Shown: positions 46,964 to 59,587 of the stretch, piece by piece | How the letters are laid out: every line of letters begins with the position of its first letter | How positions within the stretch are numbered: position 1 is the stretch's first letter | Origin: Ganoderma boninense | Lineage: Eukaryota > Basidiomycota > Agaricomycetes > Polyporales > Polyporaceae | Length of the DNA: 64,000 nucleotides | Direction: 5' to 3' | Assembly (NCBI GenBank): GCA_002900995.3 | Contig: CM035304.1 | Location: 3,791,612-3,855,611 of the forward strand | Notes under the pieces: generated by a model | Databases searched by the model: none | What the model was told of the DNA's origin: nothing | Seen by the model: the letters and a program-made list of their open reading frames with translations, nothing else | Made by a program: the position numbers and the translations under genes

Positions 46964-47439
46964 GCATTGAATATTGAATACTTAACCGGGAAGTACCCCT
47001 TGCCTCCCCGTAGGAGTGGATCTCTATCAATATTGAATATCTAGGATGCTGGATAAGCTGAGTGTGGAATTATGGCGCATCTGTTGTACTCACTTTTATG
47101 TTGTACCTGCTGGACTCGGAGCCCATGGAGGGCACATACTAGACTTAGATATCCTTTTGATGTTGGAGGCATCGTGAACCTGACGAACAATCAACTAGCC
47201 GTGTCCTCGGCTTCTCTGCACAAGGTTCTTTGGGAACGCATCGACGTTGGTAATAATTTGTTACCCGTAGCTGACTTCCACAGCACGGCCAGGATGTGGA
47301 TGTGCCACCCAGCCATAATGAAAGTCTAGATTTATTTCCAGTCACCCTGGGGAGACCCTTCGCCATGAAGCTATCAGACCAGCCTCCGAGTCCAGTCAGT
47401 CCGCGCCTACCCAAGTCCATGGCGCCCTTCCCCGACTCC
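46964..47439. other. Intergenic region downstream of the exonuclease gene
   Basis: About 480 bp, AT-richer than the flanks at the start, with repeated TTGAATATTGAATA-type words at 46970-47040 that may act in 3' end formation. No gene supported. Confidence 0.4.
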
Positions 47440-48115
47440 CTGGGCGTGCGCGCCGCTCTCCACAGCCTGGACCGTGCACACCACCACGCACCCCTTCAGG
47501 TCCACATACGACCTCACCGTCGGAAACGTGCATGCCGACCCGTCGCCCGAGCCCATCGCCTTCCTCAGCGCGCTGCACGCGACAATGCCCGCGCGTCGCC
47601 CGCCCGTGCCCGTGTTCTACTCAGGGCACCGACGGTTGGACCATCTGCATCGCGGCACCAAGGTCCTGATCCGGGACCTAGGCCTCACCTTCGGGGGCAC
47701 GCAGGGCTTCACCCCTCGTCCCGCCACGCCCTGGTTCTCCAACGACGGCGCGCCCGCGGGAAGCGTGCACCAGGAGCGCGGCGTGTCGTAGGCTACTATG
47801 TACGTGCTCTTCAACACCGGGGTCCATACGCTGCCCGAGTACGCGCCAGTGCAGGCGCTCGTGCTCCTGCGCGAGTTCGTGCTGGGGGACAATGCGAACG
47901 GGACAGTGCGGAGCGACGGGTCGGAAGTTGGTGGCGAGGACCCTCAGCTCGCGATCGCGCATCTGAAGGGAGGCGGGAGGGTGTTCTATGGGTCGGGAAA
48001 GGCGGAGAGGACGTGGACGTGGCGAGCGCGACCGTCGCTGCGTGGGATGCGTTCATCGCGACTGCGGCGGGGGAGGTGCAGGCCACTCCTGCCCCTCTGT
48101 CTGCTGCTGCGACGC
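47440..48115 (+). pseudogene. Broken gene of unknown family
   Basis: One plus-strand frame reads as a coherent protein from about 47450 (TYDLTVGNVHADPSPEPIAF, LIRDLGLTFGGTQGFTPRPA) to an in-frame TAG at 47789-47791. It then continues in the same frame (MYVLFNTGVHTLPEYAPVQA, LAIAHLKGGGRVFYGSGK). Near 47995 the sense shifts to another frame (GGEDVDVASATVAAWDAFIA). So one stop and one frameshift interrupt otherwise protein-like sequence. No intron with good ends removes the stop. The long 308-codon frame over the same DNA is Arg/Ala/Pro-biased and looks like a shadow. I do not recognise the family. Alternatives are sequencing errors or an unrecognised small intron. Confidence 0.45.
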
Positions 48116-49891
48116 ACTATGTATACGGTGGAGCTTTGATGTTCTGGTGTGGGGACGGAAGGGCTACGGGTTTCACTGGGGGACAGTTCTATTGCGTATC
48201 AGCACTTCTAGGCCAATGCTGACTGGCGAGGCGTTCTAGGGATAGGCTTTGGGTCTGGGTTGGGGATAAACCCGCGGAGATGCCCTGCTAGTGGGCACCA
48301 ATGATGAGTTGACGCACAGTTGAAGCTGCTGGACGTGATTATGGCTTCCGGTAAATGGAAACGCAGTTCAAGGACGACACAAAGACATGCATGGGCGACA
48401 TCGCCTGCCCATGAAGTCATCCTAGACATCGCACTTCATCAAGCACGAGCCGCCACCTGACACACGCAACTCACGACATTGAGAGACCACGTACCGACCT
48501 GAATTCTTTCCTCGTCCTATATGGCTTCCCTGCCTATGCTTTCTCTGCCTAATGTCTTTTACAGTAGGTTGACGTTTGGATTTTCCTTTCGGCTGGGCGC
48601 AGGTTGGATTTACTTACTGGACGGGCTAGCTTTCCTGCACTTTTTTCAACGACAATTTGACAGGAGCACATGGCAACTGTCTTTGAATTTAATCTGGATA
48701 CACATCCTGGGTCCTGCAAGCCGTTAAGCAGTCGTCCTTCCATGTGATCAGGGATGGCCGGGTTCGAAGCCTGTTGAGACAAGTGTCAATGATATCATTA
48801 TCAGTGGTCCATCATCCTCACTTCCAAGAGGGGTTAAAGCGGTTCTAATAAAGCACGGGGAGAGCACAAGTTTTCTTGGCATAGGCGTAGTGGAACAACT
48901 GTGGCGCGACTTACATGACCTGATGCTCGAGGCCTTAAGCAGCTGTGGTACTTGACACGCCCTCCTCGACTCTCCTAGGACGACAAGTACACCTGATGTG
49001 CTTGAAATTGCGGTCTTTATCGTCAGCAACAAAGTCAAGGGGAGCTGTTGCGCGTGCTGCAACAGCTCACTCCAGCTCGTTGGACGCCTCCTTCTGATAA
49101 ACTGCTGATGCGACTGCACGCATACAGCAGGCATCAAAGTGTTCCTTACACATGCTTAAACTTTAGCTTCAGGATCAACGCGGAGAGATGAGCCACAAGG
49201 TAGGTTACATCAATGCCGACGGTGAGGATGCTTACAGCTGGTGTGGCAGCCAAGGCACTGCCGCCGATGCTTGCACTCCTTGCAATGACTTGCGTCGCCA
49301 TCTATAAGGAGGATTGGAAGAGGATACAAAGAGCGATGCCGACGCGTCGTTGAGCGGAGCGAGGGACGAAGACGGACTGGAGGGACTGTGCCGAGTCGAC
49401 GGTGGATGATGTACAGTGTGTCTGACTAAGCGGTCGGCTGCGTGGAGGAGTTTGGAGGGGTGTTAATGGCCGTCGTCGGCACCTCGAGGCTCGACTTCCT
49501 TGTTCTCTGCCCGTCCTCAGCGTTGTCCCAGCGTCACCTGCCACTCGACCATTCCAGCTTCGTGCTCGAGCCTGTCTAGATTTCCTGATTCTCAGCGTCC
49601 AGCGATGCCAGGTCGCGCAGCCCTGTCGGCGATCGTGGTTTTTGCATGTCAGTCTGTGTCAGTGAGAACCCGCCGCGCATTCAGAAGCTCGTATCCCGGA
49701 CTTCGGATATCAATGCAATGCCGTGGCCATCACAGGGCCGAGTATATTCCTCGGTCAGCGGGTCTTGAGCCCGCTATATAGGCTAGCGAATCCCTCCCTC
49801 GTGCGCTACACGCCGCTCTTGGGCCCCTCAACCTGCTCCTTGCTCCCTCGCCCCTCCCCTGCCCACCTCTCGTGACTCTTTTTGTTGGTAC
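48116..49891. other. 1.8-kb region without a supportable gene
   Basis: Only short frames without motifs, plus the promoter of the desaturase at the right end. A hairpin (AGCGGG at 49757 pairing with CCCGCT at 49770) resembles a tRNA T-arm, but no cloverleaf can be built around it. Confidence 0.45.
49775..49780 (+). promoter_or_regulatory. TATA box of the desaturase gene
   Basis: TATATA in context CTATATAGG lies 112 bp before the ATG at 49892, followed by a pyrimidine-rich leader typical of strongly expressed fungal genes. Confidence 0.6.
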
Positions 49892-51992
49892 ATGGCTGAG
49901 GTTAGCCCCCCGCAATCCACCAAGGGCCACTGGGCTGCGGGGTCTGCTCAGGGAACACAACCTCTGTCCTGGCTGGTCCGCGACGGCCCGGAGTACGAAG
50001 AGCGGAAGAAGCGCTCCCAGTTTGTGCCGCCGTCGGTTTCTATCAAAGACGTCCACGCTGCCGTACCCCGCCATCTCTTCGAGAGGAGCACTGCAAAGGG
50101 CCTCTTCTACGTCGCCCGCACCGTGGGACTCTCTGTGCTCTTTTACAAGTTCGCCACGCGCATCGACGAGTTCTCATGGGCGGTGGCCGCTGCGCTGGGT
50201 CTCGGCGCGGCGGGCCGCTCGCTCGTCTCCTGGAGCTTCTGGATATTGTTCTGGTTCTGGCAGAGTGTGGCATTTGCCGGATTCTGGACGCTCGGTACGG
50301 TCTTGATGCAGTGTTGATACTTTCTTTCAACTAACAGCATTTTCTCTTGGATAGGGCACGAGGTGCGGGCAAATTCCTTCGGGCTGAACAGCGCGGATGC
50401 TGAAGCGCAACCTCCCGACACAGTGCGGTCACGAGAGCGTGTCTCCTTACAGCTGGCTGAACCACGTCATCGGAATATGCCTCCACACCTTCTTCCTCAC
50501 TCCGTATTTTGCATGGAGGGCGACTCATCGTACTCACCATGTTAGCTTTCCTCTCGTCCACATTGCGGTCATAGTCATTACTCACCTCGTAATCAGAAAG
50601 GAACCAACAACCTCGCCCGTGATGAGACATACCATCCCTTTACGAGGAAAACCTTGAAGCTCCCGGACGCGGCAAGCGCGACCAAAATGGACTATCAAGA
50701 CCTTATCGAGGAGACACCTCTTTATACCCTCAGCAAACTGTTTGTCAGGCAGTTCATGTAAGTGCTCGTCGTGCGCCATTCGGCTCTCGCTGACGTCGAG
50801 GGATCTTCGTAGTGGGTTCCAGCTTTATCTTGTGTATGTCTCCGCTGGCGTGAACGGCCTCCATCTGTCTGACAGCAGATTTCAAGGCACAACCGCAAGG
50901 GCAACCCGAAATACCCTCCGGGGACTAGCGTAAGTGATTCTTTTGGACGCCGCGTTCGGCGTAACATGTTTCTTACTTCCAAGTATGTAGCACTACAAGC
51001 CGTCTTCGCAGCTGTTCAAGCCTCAAGATAGTAAGCAGGCGCCCCTCCCACCAGGGTCTCCTCTATATCCAAGCGGAGAGCTGACCTCGACACAGAGAAC
51101 TACATCATCATCTCGGACATCGCAATTGGGTGCATGCTCCTCAATCTCGCCGTCTGGATATACCAAGTCGGTTTCCACGCCGTCTGGAGTCTCTATTTCG
51201 TCCCCTGGCTCGTACGCATCTCCATTGAACTCTCCATGCGGGGGTTCTACGCTAACGGATTCTCCATCAACTTGGCCACATAGTGGGCGCACAATTGGCT
51301 CGTCATGTTTACGTACCTGCAGCACAGTGACCCCACCGTCCCGTACTACCGCGAGGTACGAGTTCTCGTCCCATCACCCGCCGCGGCCTACCCCCAACGA
51401 GCCACGCGCTGACGAGAGGCTAGAAATCATGGACGTTCGCGCGCGGCGCGCTAGCCACGGTCGACAGACCGGTGTTCGGCTGGATCGGGGTGTTTTTCTG
51501 GAACAACGTAAGTGCCGGGATACATACTCCTGCTTCGTTCTCCGCATATTGATAGGCTTGATGGTGGCGCCACTGACCAGATCGCCCACCATCACGTCGC
51601 GCATCACTTCTTCGTCACCATTCCCTTCTGTACGTCCTCGCTTCCGTGCATCCTCACGCGCACAGCACTCAGGCCCGCCGGTACCCCACAGACAACCTGG
51701 AAAAGGTGACCGAGGCGATCAAGCCCGTGTTGGGAGACAACTACTACTACGATTCTACGGTCGGTCGGCCCGCGCACCATCCACACCGAGAGCCCCGCTA
51801 ACCATTCGTCGCACTTCGTTGCAGCCCACCTTCTACGCGCTGTGGCGGTCGTTCACGCAGTGCACGTTCATCGAGGACGACGGCGACGTCGTGTTCTTCA
51901 AAAACCAGCGTGGTGATGCACTGCGCGACTGTGCTGTGGCGCAGGCCGGCAAGGAGGGCGAGGACGAGGCGTACAAGCTCGCGGGGTTGTAG
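49892..51992 (+). CDS. Delta-12-type fatty acid desaturase (FAD2-like)
   Basis: Endoplasmic reticulum membrane di-iron enzyme that introduces a second double bond in oleate-type chains. Exon 1 starts MAEVSPPQSTKGHWAAGSAQ and holds two membrane segments. The first histidine box, GHECGHESVSPYSWLNHVIG, is assembled from three exons, the middle one only 8 nt (50355-50362). Box two, WRATHRTHHKGTNNLARDET, is also split by an intron. Box three is NIAHHHVAHHFF, followed after an intron by IPFYNLEKVTEAIKPVLGDN. Between them, WAHNWLVMFTYLQHSDPTVP is typical of the family. It ends EGEDEAYKLAGL and converges on ABC gene C. At box one, plant and many fungal enzymes have HECGHxAFS, so ESVS is a variant. 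Delta-15 or bifunctional activity cannot be excluded from sequence alone. Confidence 0.94.
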
Positions 51993-52297
51993 ACTTGACC
52001 GCCTTGGAAGGTGCGCCGGTGTACCACCACCGTACTTGTATGTTGGATTGTTGTAACGAGCGTGGAGGTCCTGCGACGATGCCTGTCGGGGGGTCTTTCT
52101 TGGATAGCTTCCGTGATCACCTGTGTAGAACGGCTTCGAATGATAGAGACGGCTTTGACGCAAAGAGACTGGGAAAACCGAACATTACTTAGAAGGAGCA
52201 ACACAGACGTAGGGTACAAACATGGAGCACTGGGAAGCAAGGGAAGCCAATCCGAGTCCGTTGGGATAACGCACGAGGCATCCGCGTATGTGGACAG
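51993..52297. other. Short convergent intergenic region
   Basis: About 305 bp shared by the 3' ends of the plus-strand desaturase and minus-strand ABC gene C. Transcripts may overlap here. No other feature is seen. Confidence 0.5.
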
Positions 52298-55200
52298 CTA
52301 CGCTTGGGCGGCGGCGGCGGCCATCGCATACAGGTTGTCCCTGTCTGCGCTCTCATCGACGAGGGCGCGAAGGAAGCTCTTCTCGTTCTCGAGCAGCTCA
52401 CGAGGGCTGCCGAACTCAACCTGTGGTGGAAGTCAGTAATCTAAACCACGGGAAAGACCAAGCTATAACCACTCACGATACGCCCCGCGTCGAGCACCAT
52501 CTACACGGAACCGTGTCAGCACACATATATAGTGAATGAAAAACAACCACCGGGGAACTTACGATCTTGTCCGAGTCCATGATCGTCTGCAGACGATGAG
52601 CGACCGTCAGGAGCGTGACGTCCTTACCGAGCTCGGTCCGGAGCGACTTCTGGATGACCGCGTCCGTCTCGTAGTCTGGTCACCCCCGGTCAGAGATCAC
52701 ATCACATATCGAGTCTAAACTGTGCGTCTCGGCGCTCACCGATGGCAGACGTCGCCTCGTCGAGGATGAGAAGCTTGCTCCTGCGCACGATTGCACGCGC
52801 GAGCGCGAGGACCTGGCGCTGTCCGACTGACAGATTCGCTCCGCCCCCCGCGATCTCGCTGTCGAGCGTGATCCGTGAGCCATCGTTTTCGTCCTGGTGG
52901 CTGAAGAGACCGGCGGAGCGCAGGGCGTCGTTCAGCACCGAATCGTCGTGCTCGGAGAACGGGTCGAGGTTCTGGCGGAGGGTGCCGCTGAGCAACTCGG
53001 GCTAGCAACGCGCATTGGTGTTAGCAGATATATAGATGCGACGAGAAGCGGAGACCAGGCTTGACGACTGACCACCTGCGGGATGATGGTGACGCTCGAA
53101 CGGAGAGCGTCCAGATTGATTTGTCCAGTCGGCAGCCCGTCGTAATGAACCTCGCCTTCGGTCAGAATACAACGAAGGAGAGCGAGCGTGAGGGAGCTCT
53201 TGCCGCTGCCCGTGCGGCCCACTGCGCAGTGTGCTGATCAGCGAAGTTCTCTGGAGTTGGAAGGAGATGGTCCTCACCGATTCCGACACGCTCCCCAGAG
53301 GCGATCTTGAAGGAAATATCGTGCAGAACTGTCGGTCCATCCTGTCCGAGGGAAAGCGTTAGACAGAGGATGAGAAGTCCGCCGGCCACGAACTTACTTG
53401 GGAGTAGCGCGCCGAGAGACTCTTGACCTCAAGGCTGCCGCTAGCGGGCCAGTATGCTGGGGGTACTCCAGCAGGAGTGGGCTCAGGCTCGTGTTCGACG
53501 AGGAGGTACTGTTGGATTCGCTCCAAGCTATTTCCTACAGTATTAGGTCAGGCAGGAACAAGCGATGCTGCGTTTCAAGGACAACATACCAGAAGTCTCG
53601 AGGTCGTTGAAGACGCCGACCCAGGACAATATGCTGTTGCTGAACGCAACTATACGGGCTATGAAATTTTTCTCGGACACAAAGCTTGTCAACGTGACGT
53701 ACCGGCCATCGCGAGGGAGAAACCGGTGTTGGAGGCACTGAGCGGGGCGAAAGTACAGCAGCCAAATAGCAAGGGTGGTCACAAGGATTGTCCCAGCAAG
53801 ATCCACGCGGACGGTGACCCATCTGTCCAGCATTTAAGTATGCTGACCGACTCGACATTATCCATGGAAGGCAGACGTACCGGTTGAGGTTCACGTTCGT
53901 GATCGAGACGCGACTGTACCTGTCGATGCGCGCATATGCTTCGCGCTTGAAGGCGTCTTGGGCGCCATAAGCACGAATGGACGCTACGGAATATTAGCTG
54001 GAGCAGGAGTCCAGCATTGATCAACAGCAACTCACTGATACCGGCGACAGCGGCACCGAAGTGGCCAAGAACGGGAGCTTTTGCGACGCTCAACTCCCGT
54101 TTCACAGAGAGTTGAGCCTTCATGTAGATGTTCCCCAGCGTCCCGCCGATTGCAGCCACAAGGATAGATGGGAAAATGAAGATAGAAGAGAATATGACGA
54201 CAGAAAGGATCTTCGTCAAGAGGAATACAGTGATCTCCATGAGAATTTCCGTCATCCTTGAAAACCCAGCATCCACTGGGAGTTCGTAACAAGCCGTAAG
54301 AGCGAGACAATGATAATCCAGTGAAGGACGCACTTGACTGCATGTCATCTGTGCACCGAGCAATTATGCGCGAGGTCGGCGTCTTATCAAGCCATCTATA
54401 CGAACTGAATGAGCATCGTATCAACATTCCCATGCGATTACTTACCGGAGAGTCGTTCCTAGAACAGAAGCGACTAGCTTCTTGTGAACTATTCTGGACG
54501 CCCTCATGCTTCCACCAACGTAGAACCAAACACAGAACGCAGAGCAACTTATGACTGCTACCACAGTGTAGCAGTATACAGACAAATAACTACAACACGG
54601 TGGGTTTAAATTGCACAACAAAGCATAGGGATGGCCACTTACTATGCGACATGCACGTCTTGAGGAGCTGTTGTTTCATATTGCGCCGCCCAGACACCGA
54701 GCCACCACGACTGAATAGGCAACAAGGGTTATTAAATGAAGGGTCATCGACATCTCAGACCTCACCTGAAGGTTTGTAATTGAGTGGCGCAAGGTATAGC
54801 CGCTGCCATAAATTAACCAGAACAGGATCGGGCGCGTCGACATGTTGCCTAAATAGAGCAGCACTGGACCCCGCTCAATCAGCGTGTGAATGTGAGAATG
54901 TGGATGGTTGACTTACTTGCTCTCCAGCCGACATGGCCCACCTCGATCTCCTCAGCCACAACGAGCTTTTCCGGAAGAGGATGGCACAATGACGTCCTCC
55001 GCCTTTTCTCCGTCAATCTCCTGATCCGCCTTCTCGAGTTCCTCGACCTCGTGCTCAACGTCTTTGAGCAGCTTTGAATCGTGCGCAAGTGCGTTCTCGA
55101 GGGAGCCTTGGCTGAGGATACGCCCGTCGGAGCCGATGTCCACCACGAAGTCTGCGATAGGGCTGACAATCGCAACATTGTGAGTCTGAAAATAACGGAT

Positions 55201-58200
55201 CAGGCATCTCTATACTGTAAATGTAAATGGTTTTCGTCGTTACCACCAGGATAATGGTGCGTCCACGCAGGATATCGCCGTTGAGACACTTGTCGACGAT
55301 CCAACGGGAGGTGTGCACGTCGAGAGCAGCGAGTATCTGCCCATCGACATATTAGCATGATCCGAACGACCCCAGCTTGGTCAATACTCACATCGTCGAG
55401 CAGCAAGATATCTGCGGATGAATATACCGCGCGAGCCAATGTGATCCGGGCCTATACGAACGGTAAGTCTCAAAAGCGACGGGAGAGAATAGAGGCGTTC
55501 GAGTCTGACCTTCTGTCCACCACTAGGATGTATTGGTCGTTAGTCCCACTACAGATACGGAAAACAACGGCACTCACCTGAGAGTGATCCCCTTCTCTCC
55601 AACTTCAGTTTGATCACCGGCATCGAACAAGCTGAGATCGCGCTCCAGGGCGCACTGCTTGAGCACTAGATGACTAGCTTCAGCAATAAACTCAAGCAAA
55701 ATAGCGACATCCGCTACCTTTCTTGTACCTGACCTCGTCAAATGGTGCACCGAAGACAATGTTGTTCTGGCATGTGCAGAGCTATCAACTGTACAACTCA
55801 CCTCAAATCTCCTGCTAGCAACTGGACTTGCCTTGATCGTGTCGTTCTGAACCCAAGACTCCTGCGCCGCATACGCAACGCCGCCGTCCCTCGGGAGGTT
55901 GACGAACGAGTCAGGGCCAGCCGGAATGTAGTGCATTTCGCCAAGTAAGGCCATCAGAAGAGACGTCTTTCCGGAGCCGGTGGGTCCGACGATCAAGTTG
56001 AGCTTGCCGCGCTTGAAGAAGAGCTCCTCGTCGACGCGGAGCATGAACACGCGCCTTCGAGTGCCTCCCGGGGTGACAGCTAGTTTGGCGGAGTCGTTCG
56101 CCCAGGTGAACGATGCATGGCGGATACCGATAGTGTTCTGATACTGTTCGGGGACTGCACAGACGCAGCTTCGGCCTCGGACTCGGTGAACTCGTCGATG
56201 AGCTCAGTCTGGGTAAAGGGTCAGTGGACGATACATCAAAAGGCCCAGAGTTCTGAAGCTAACATACGTTGAACAAAAAGTCTTGGATGCGGTCGAGGGA
56301 AACCTTGGCTGTTGACGCATAAGGATTCAGTCACGACATACTCTATGCAAAGTTACCGACCTTGAACGAGCTGAGGAATCGTCATAAAGGTCCACTGAAT
56401 ATCCATTCGAAGCATATCGAACACTGATCGTACGTAGTCAGTGGGGATCCACTTTAAGTACATAGAGATAGCTTACCAGACATTGCAGAGAACACCTTCG
56501 AAGCTATGAGTGTATCAGTACGAAAGATACAACAGGAAACATCAGTTGACAAAATAGTATTACCGTTCAATGTCTCCTTCATGATCAAAGTCTATTCACA
56601 ACTTCAGTTTACTTGAACAGTCCCTTCACCAGACTAAGGACTTACGTAGGTGGCGAAGGTAGTCAACATGATCAGGATTGGGATAGCAAAGCTTGAAGAA
56701 GCGCATCATGAATCTGCTACTTGCACTAGAATGAGAAAATGGCTTACTTGCAGATGTTGTTCAACATTCCCAGCATCCGGTTCCTGCGAATGGCAACAAG
56801 CTCCTCCTCGCGCTTCTGGTTCAACTGCTTGGCGATGCGTGGCTCCCATCCGAACAACTTGATCATACGGATGACATTCATCGCTACGCGGGACATGATA
56901 TGGATGAGCTTCAAGTTCGCGTGAACATTAGAGGGGGAAATGGTGCAACTCACTTTCGGTGACCGACTGGACGCGGGCATCGGTCTGCATGCGCATAGGT
57001 GAGAGTTGCTCTGCGAGTACATCGATATCAATGCACGTACGCGTTGCATTTTATCCCTCTGAGAGCCTTGAATTTGCTTGCTGATCCATCCCGGAACAGG
57101 GAGAGTCAGCAACATGGTCGCAAGACCAACCAAAGCGCTATGGTAGGAATGTGAATCTGCCGTGCCAACCTCGAGTCGTACAAGAAGGGATGCCTGTACC
57201 TCCATCCCAGAAGCTGGTAAAGGAAGACCATGCAGAGCGTGATCTGCAGAGGAGATTCGAACACTGAGCTGACCCATAAGCTGGTGAACACGCTGCGAGA
57301 TAGAGGACAGAACGTACGCGCGACTGTGACGAGCATCCCGATCGGCTCCAAGTTACTCAGGTCGCTAGTGACCAAGTTGTTGATTCTTCCAACCAAGTTT
57401 TTACCCTTCTGCTTTTCCTCAAGTGCCTTCGCAAATTCTGCTGATGTATTCTGAGCATCTTCTGTGAGGGCCTTGCCCTTGCCTTTAGCCGCGGGAGCTG
57501 AGGCGGCAGTGACGGAGCTCGAGGCGGCAGAAGGAGCGCTCGCCCCAGCCTGACTACCCTCAACGCTCTCGCCTTCGCTGTCCACCCCAACTTGTGAGGC
57601 GTCATCTGGAGTGGGGATCGTTGTGTCCTCGCCGCTCTTGTTCGCATCCATGGGGTCGCTTGTTTCCGCCTTCATGCGAATTCGCAGGGCGTGCTCGAAG
57701 ACAAGCTCCGTGATGATAGCTTTTACGCGTACGAGATGCGAGTCTGTGATATAATTAGCTCATCATTCCAAGGATGGGGGGTTCAAAAGTAAGGGAGATC
57801 ATAATTCCAATGCTCACGGCCGAGGAGCGAAGCGGGCGCAAGTCGACGTCACTTCAACTCATTATTCGAGCCCGTTCGCAGACTACCAGTGAGACAACAC
57901 GGCGGCGGGAAATCGTTGTCTGTCGCGGAGATAAAGCGTGACTCACCTCCAGGAACATGAACCACTGATCGGTGATGCTCCTACAAACGCGACCGAAGAA
58001 AAGCAGGGCTATCCAAAACCACGGCTGCACCTGTCCAACCCTTCCTTCGGATTCCAGATAGCTGCGCAGGCAGGAGGACGATTATCACCGTGACACATAC
58101 AGCGTGGATGACATTGTCAGCCATGGAACGCACCTCAACAGCCCTTGGATGGCGACCGGTGCAGCGAACGCGGAGATCACCTGGGAGGCATCAACATCTT

Positions 58201-59497
58201 GGCTCCAAGTTTTCTGGTCTTTCGAATGCTTACCGCAGCAATAGACATAAACGATAGATTGAACGAATTCTGACCCTTTGTAATCAATTGTTCACAAGCT
58301 TGATACTTCGACGTCCGCTGCAAGACTTACAAAGGACCAGGAGGAGCTTGAAAGCGATATGGGTCCGCGACTTGTTCTGGATAGGATCCAAGCGCTGAAC
58401 GAAGAGAATACGAGTTAGCATGTCGCAATATATGGACGAGGAAGTACTCGCGGGGAAGCTACGCAAAACGAGATTGCACAGGTGGTCATAGTCGGGCAAG
58501 GGGGGAAGCAGGTCGTATTCAAAGTGAGGCACCTTCCAAGCGCTCCATATGATAGGGCCAATGAAGCTGAATGAGACCATAGACGCTATGGAGGATGTCT
58601 GCTCTGGGTTTGCCTCAAGAACATCCTACAATGAGCAATCAGAAGGATAAAAGCGCATACAATGACTTGAGCAACTCGCCTTAGCATTGAAAGGGATGTA
58701 CTTCCGAGGAACGAAAAGGGGGACGAGCACAGCGGCAACCGTGAGCAGCGCGAACTGGCGTAGAGGAACGGTCCCTCAGAGATGTCGCCAGGTGTCTTGT
58801 CAAGCGTTGCGAAGGGATATACATCACGATAGATGTATGCACTCCAGACGAGCACGAGAATCCAAGAAGCATGGCCATACGCACGCCCACTCAGCGAAGG
58901 CTCAGCGAACAGTGCGAACGAAGAAAGGACTGCGAGATAAGCCTGAAATGGCGCTTAGCTCTCAACCTCACATGACGCACGATTACTCACATAGAGGGCG
59001 ATCTGAGCAGCCTGGGTCGTAGTCACGACTTCGTCTGATACGGTGGAGGCTGCATTCTGCAGCACCAGCTGAGCTGAGGAGATTCCAAGGAGGGCGAGAA
59101 CTGCCAAGAATTGAACAAGCTTGTAGGCAAAGATCGTGCCTCCACCCAAATTTTCGATGACTTTCCGTAAGGGTGGGCGGCCTGGGGTTTGCGGATTCGT
59201 AGAAATGTTGGCTTGTTGGGAGAGAGGCCTCTGCGTAAAGGCGCTGGAGACGGCTTGCAGGAAGAGGGCCACGAAAGAGAAACCCGCAACGTATACCGGT
59301 AGCAGTAAAGAGTCTAGCCAAGGACTGGCTCCAACAAGTCGTGTGAGCATTCATAGTTCATGTGCACCACAATGAACGTGAAACGTGGTGGCCATGGCGC
59401 GAACGTACCTGTTGGTGACTGAAGCGACTGCAACTCCAGAAGCTATCAAAGGCTCTTGTGACAGCCCCGTGAGCCAGATCATGGAGAGATTCTCCAT
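52298..59497 (-). CDS. ABC transporter C, ABCC (MRP-like) full transporter, inverted paralogue of A and B
   Basis: Third complete full transporter of the same family. It starts [20 protein letters not shown] at 59497. TMD1 contains the low-complexity insertion ([18 protein letters not shown] and neighbours, about 57400-57675) before the conserved [23 protein letters not shown]1 has [20 protein letters not shown] (about 55950-56010), the signature on a 13-nt exon complement(55510..55522), and Walker B LLLDD without catalytic Glu. NBD2 has [44 protein letters not shown] and TVAHRLQT. It ends [13 protein letters not shown]. Two introns use GC donors: complement(58626..58679), shared with gene A, and complement(55767..55831), where A and B have GT. 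It keeps the intron that A has lost. All core motifs are intact. Substrate unknown. It converges with the desaturase gene. Confidence 0.92.
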
Positions 59498-59557
59498 GGA
59501 AGGTGGATTTTGGAGGGGTGAGGGTTGGGACCGAAGCAGTTGGGTTGAAGGCTGGAT

Positions 59558-59587
59558 GTTCAACGTAACGCGTGCGACGTTCAACGT
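59558..59587. promoter_or_regulatory. Direct repeat in the promoter of ABC gene C
   Basis: GTTCAACGT occurs at 59558-59566 and again at 59579-59587, 21 bp apart start to start (two helical turns), 61-90 bp before the gene C start on the opposite strand. Spacing on the same DNA face fits paired protein binding. This is inference. Confidence 0.35.

Noticed and set aside
47296..48222. 308-codon frame at the broken gene
   Set aside because: Arg/Ala/Pro/His-rich translation typical of a shadow frame in GC-rich DNA. The other frame reads more like a real protein, apart from its final part.
49757..49775. T-arm-like hairpin with antisense GLEPAI, suggesting a tRNA
   Set aside because: No acceptor, D or anticodon stems can be built around it, and the loop does not match the TTCRANY pattern.
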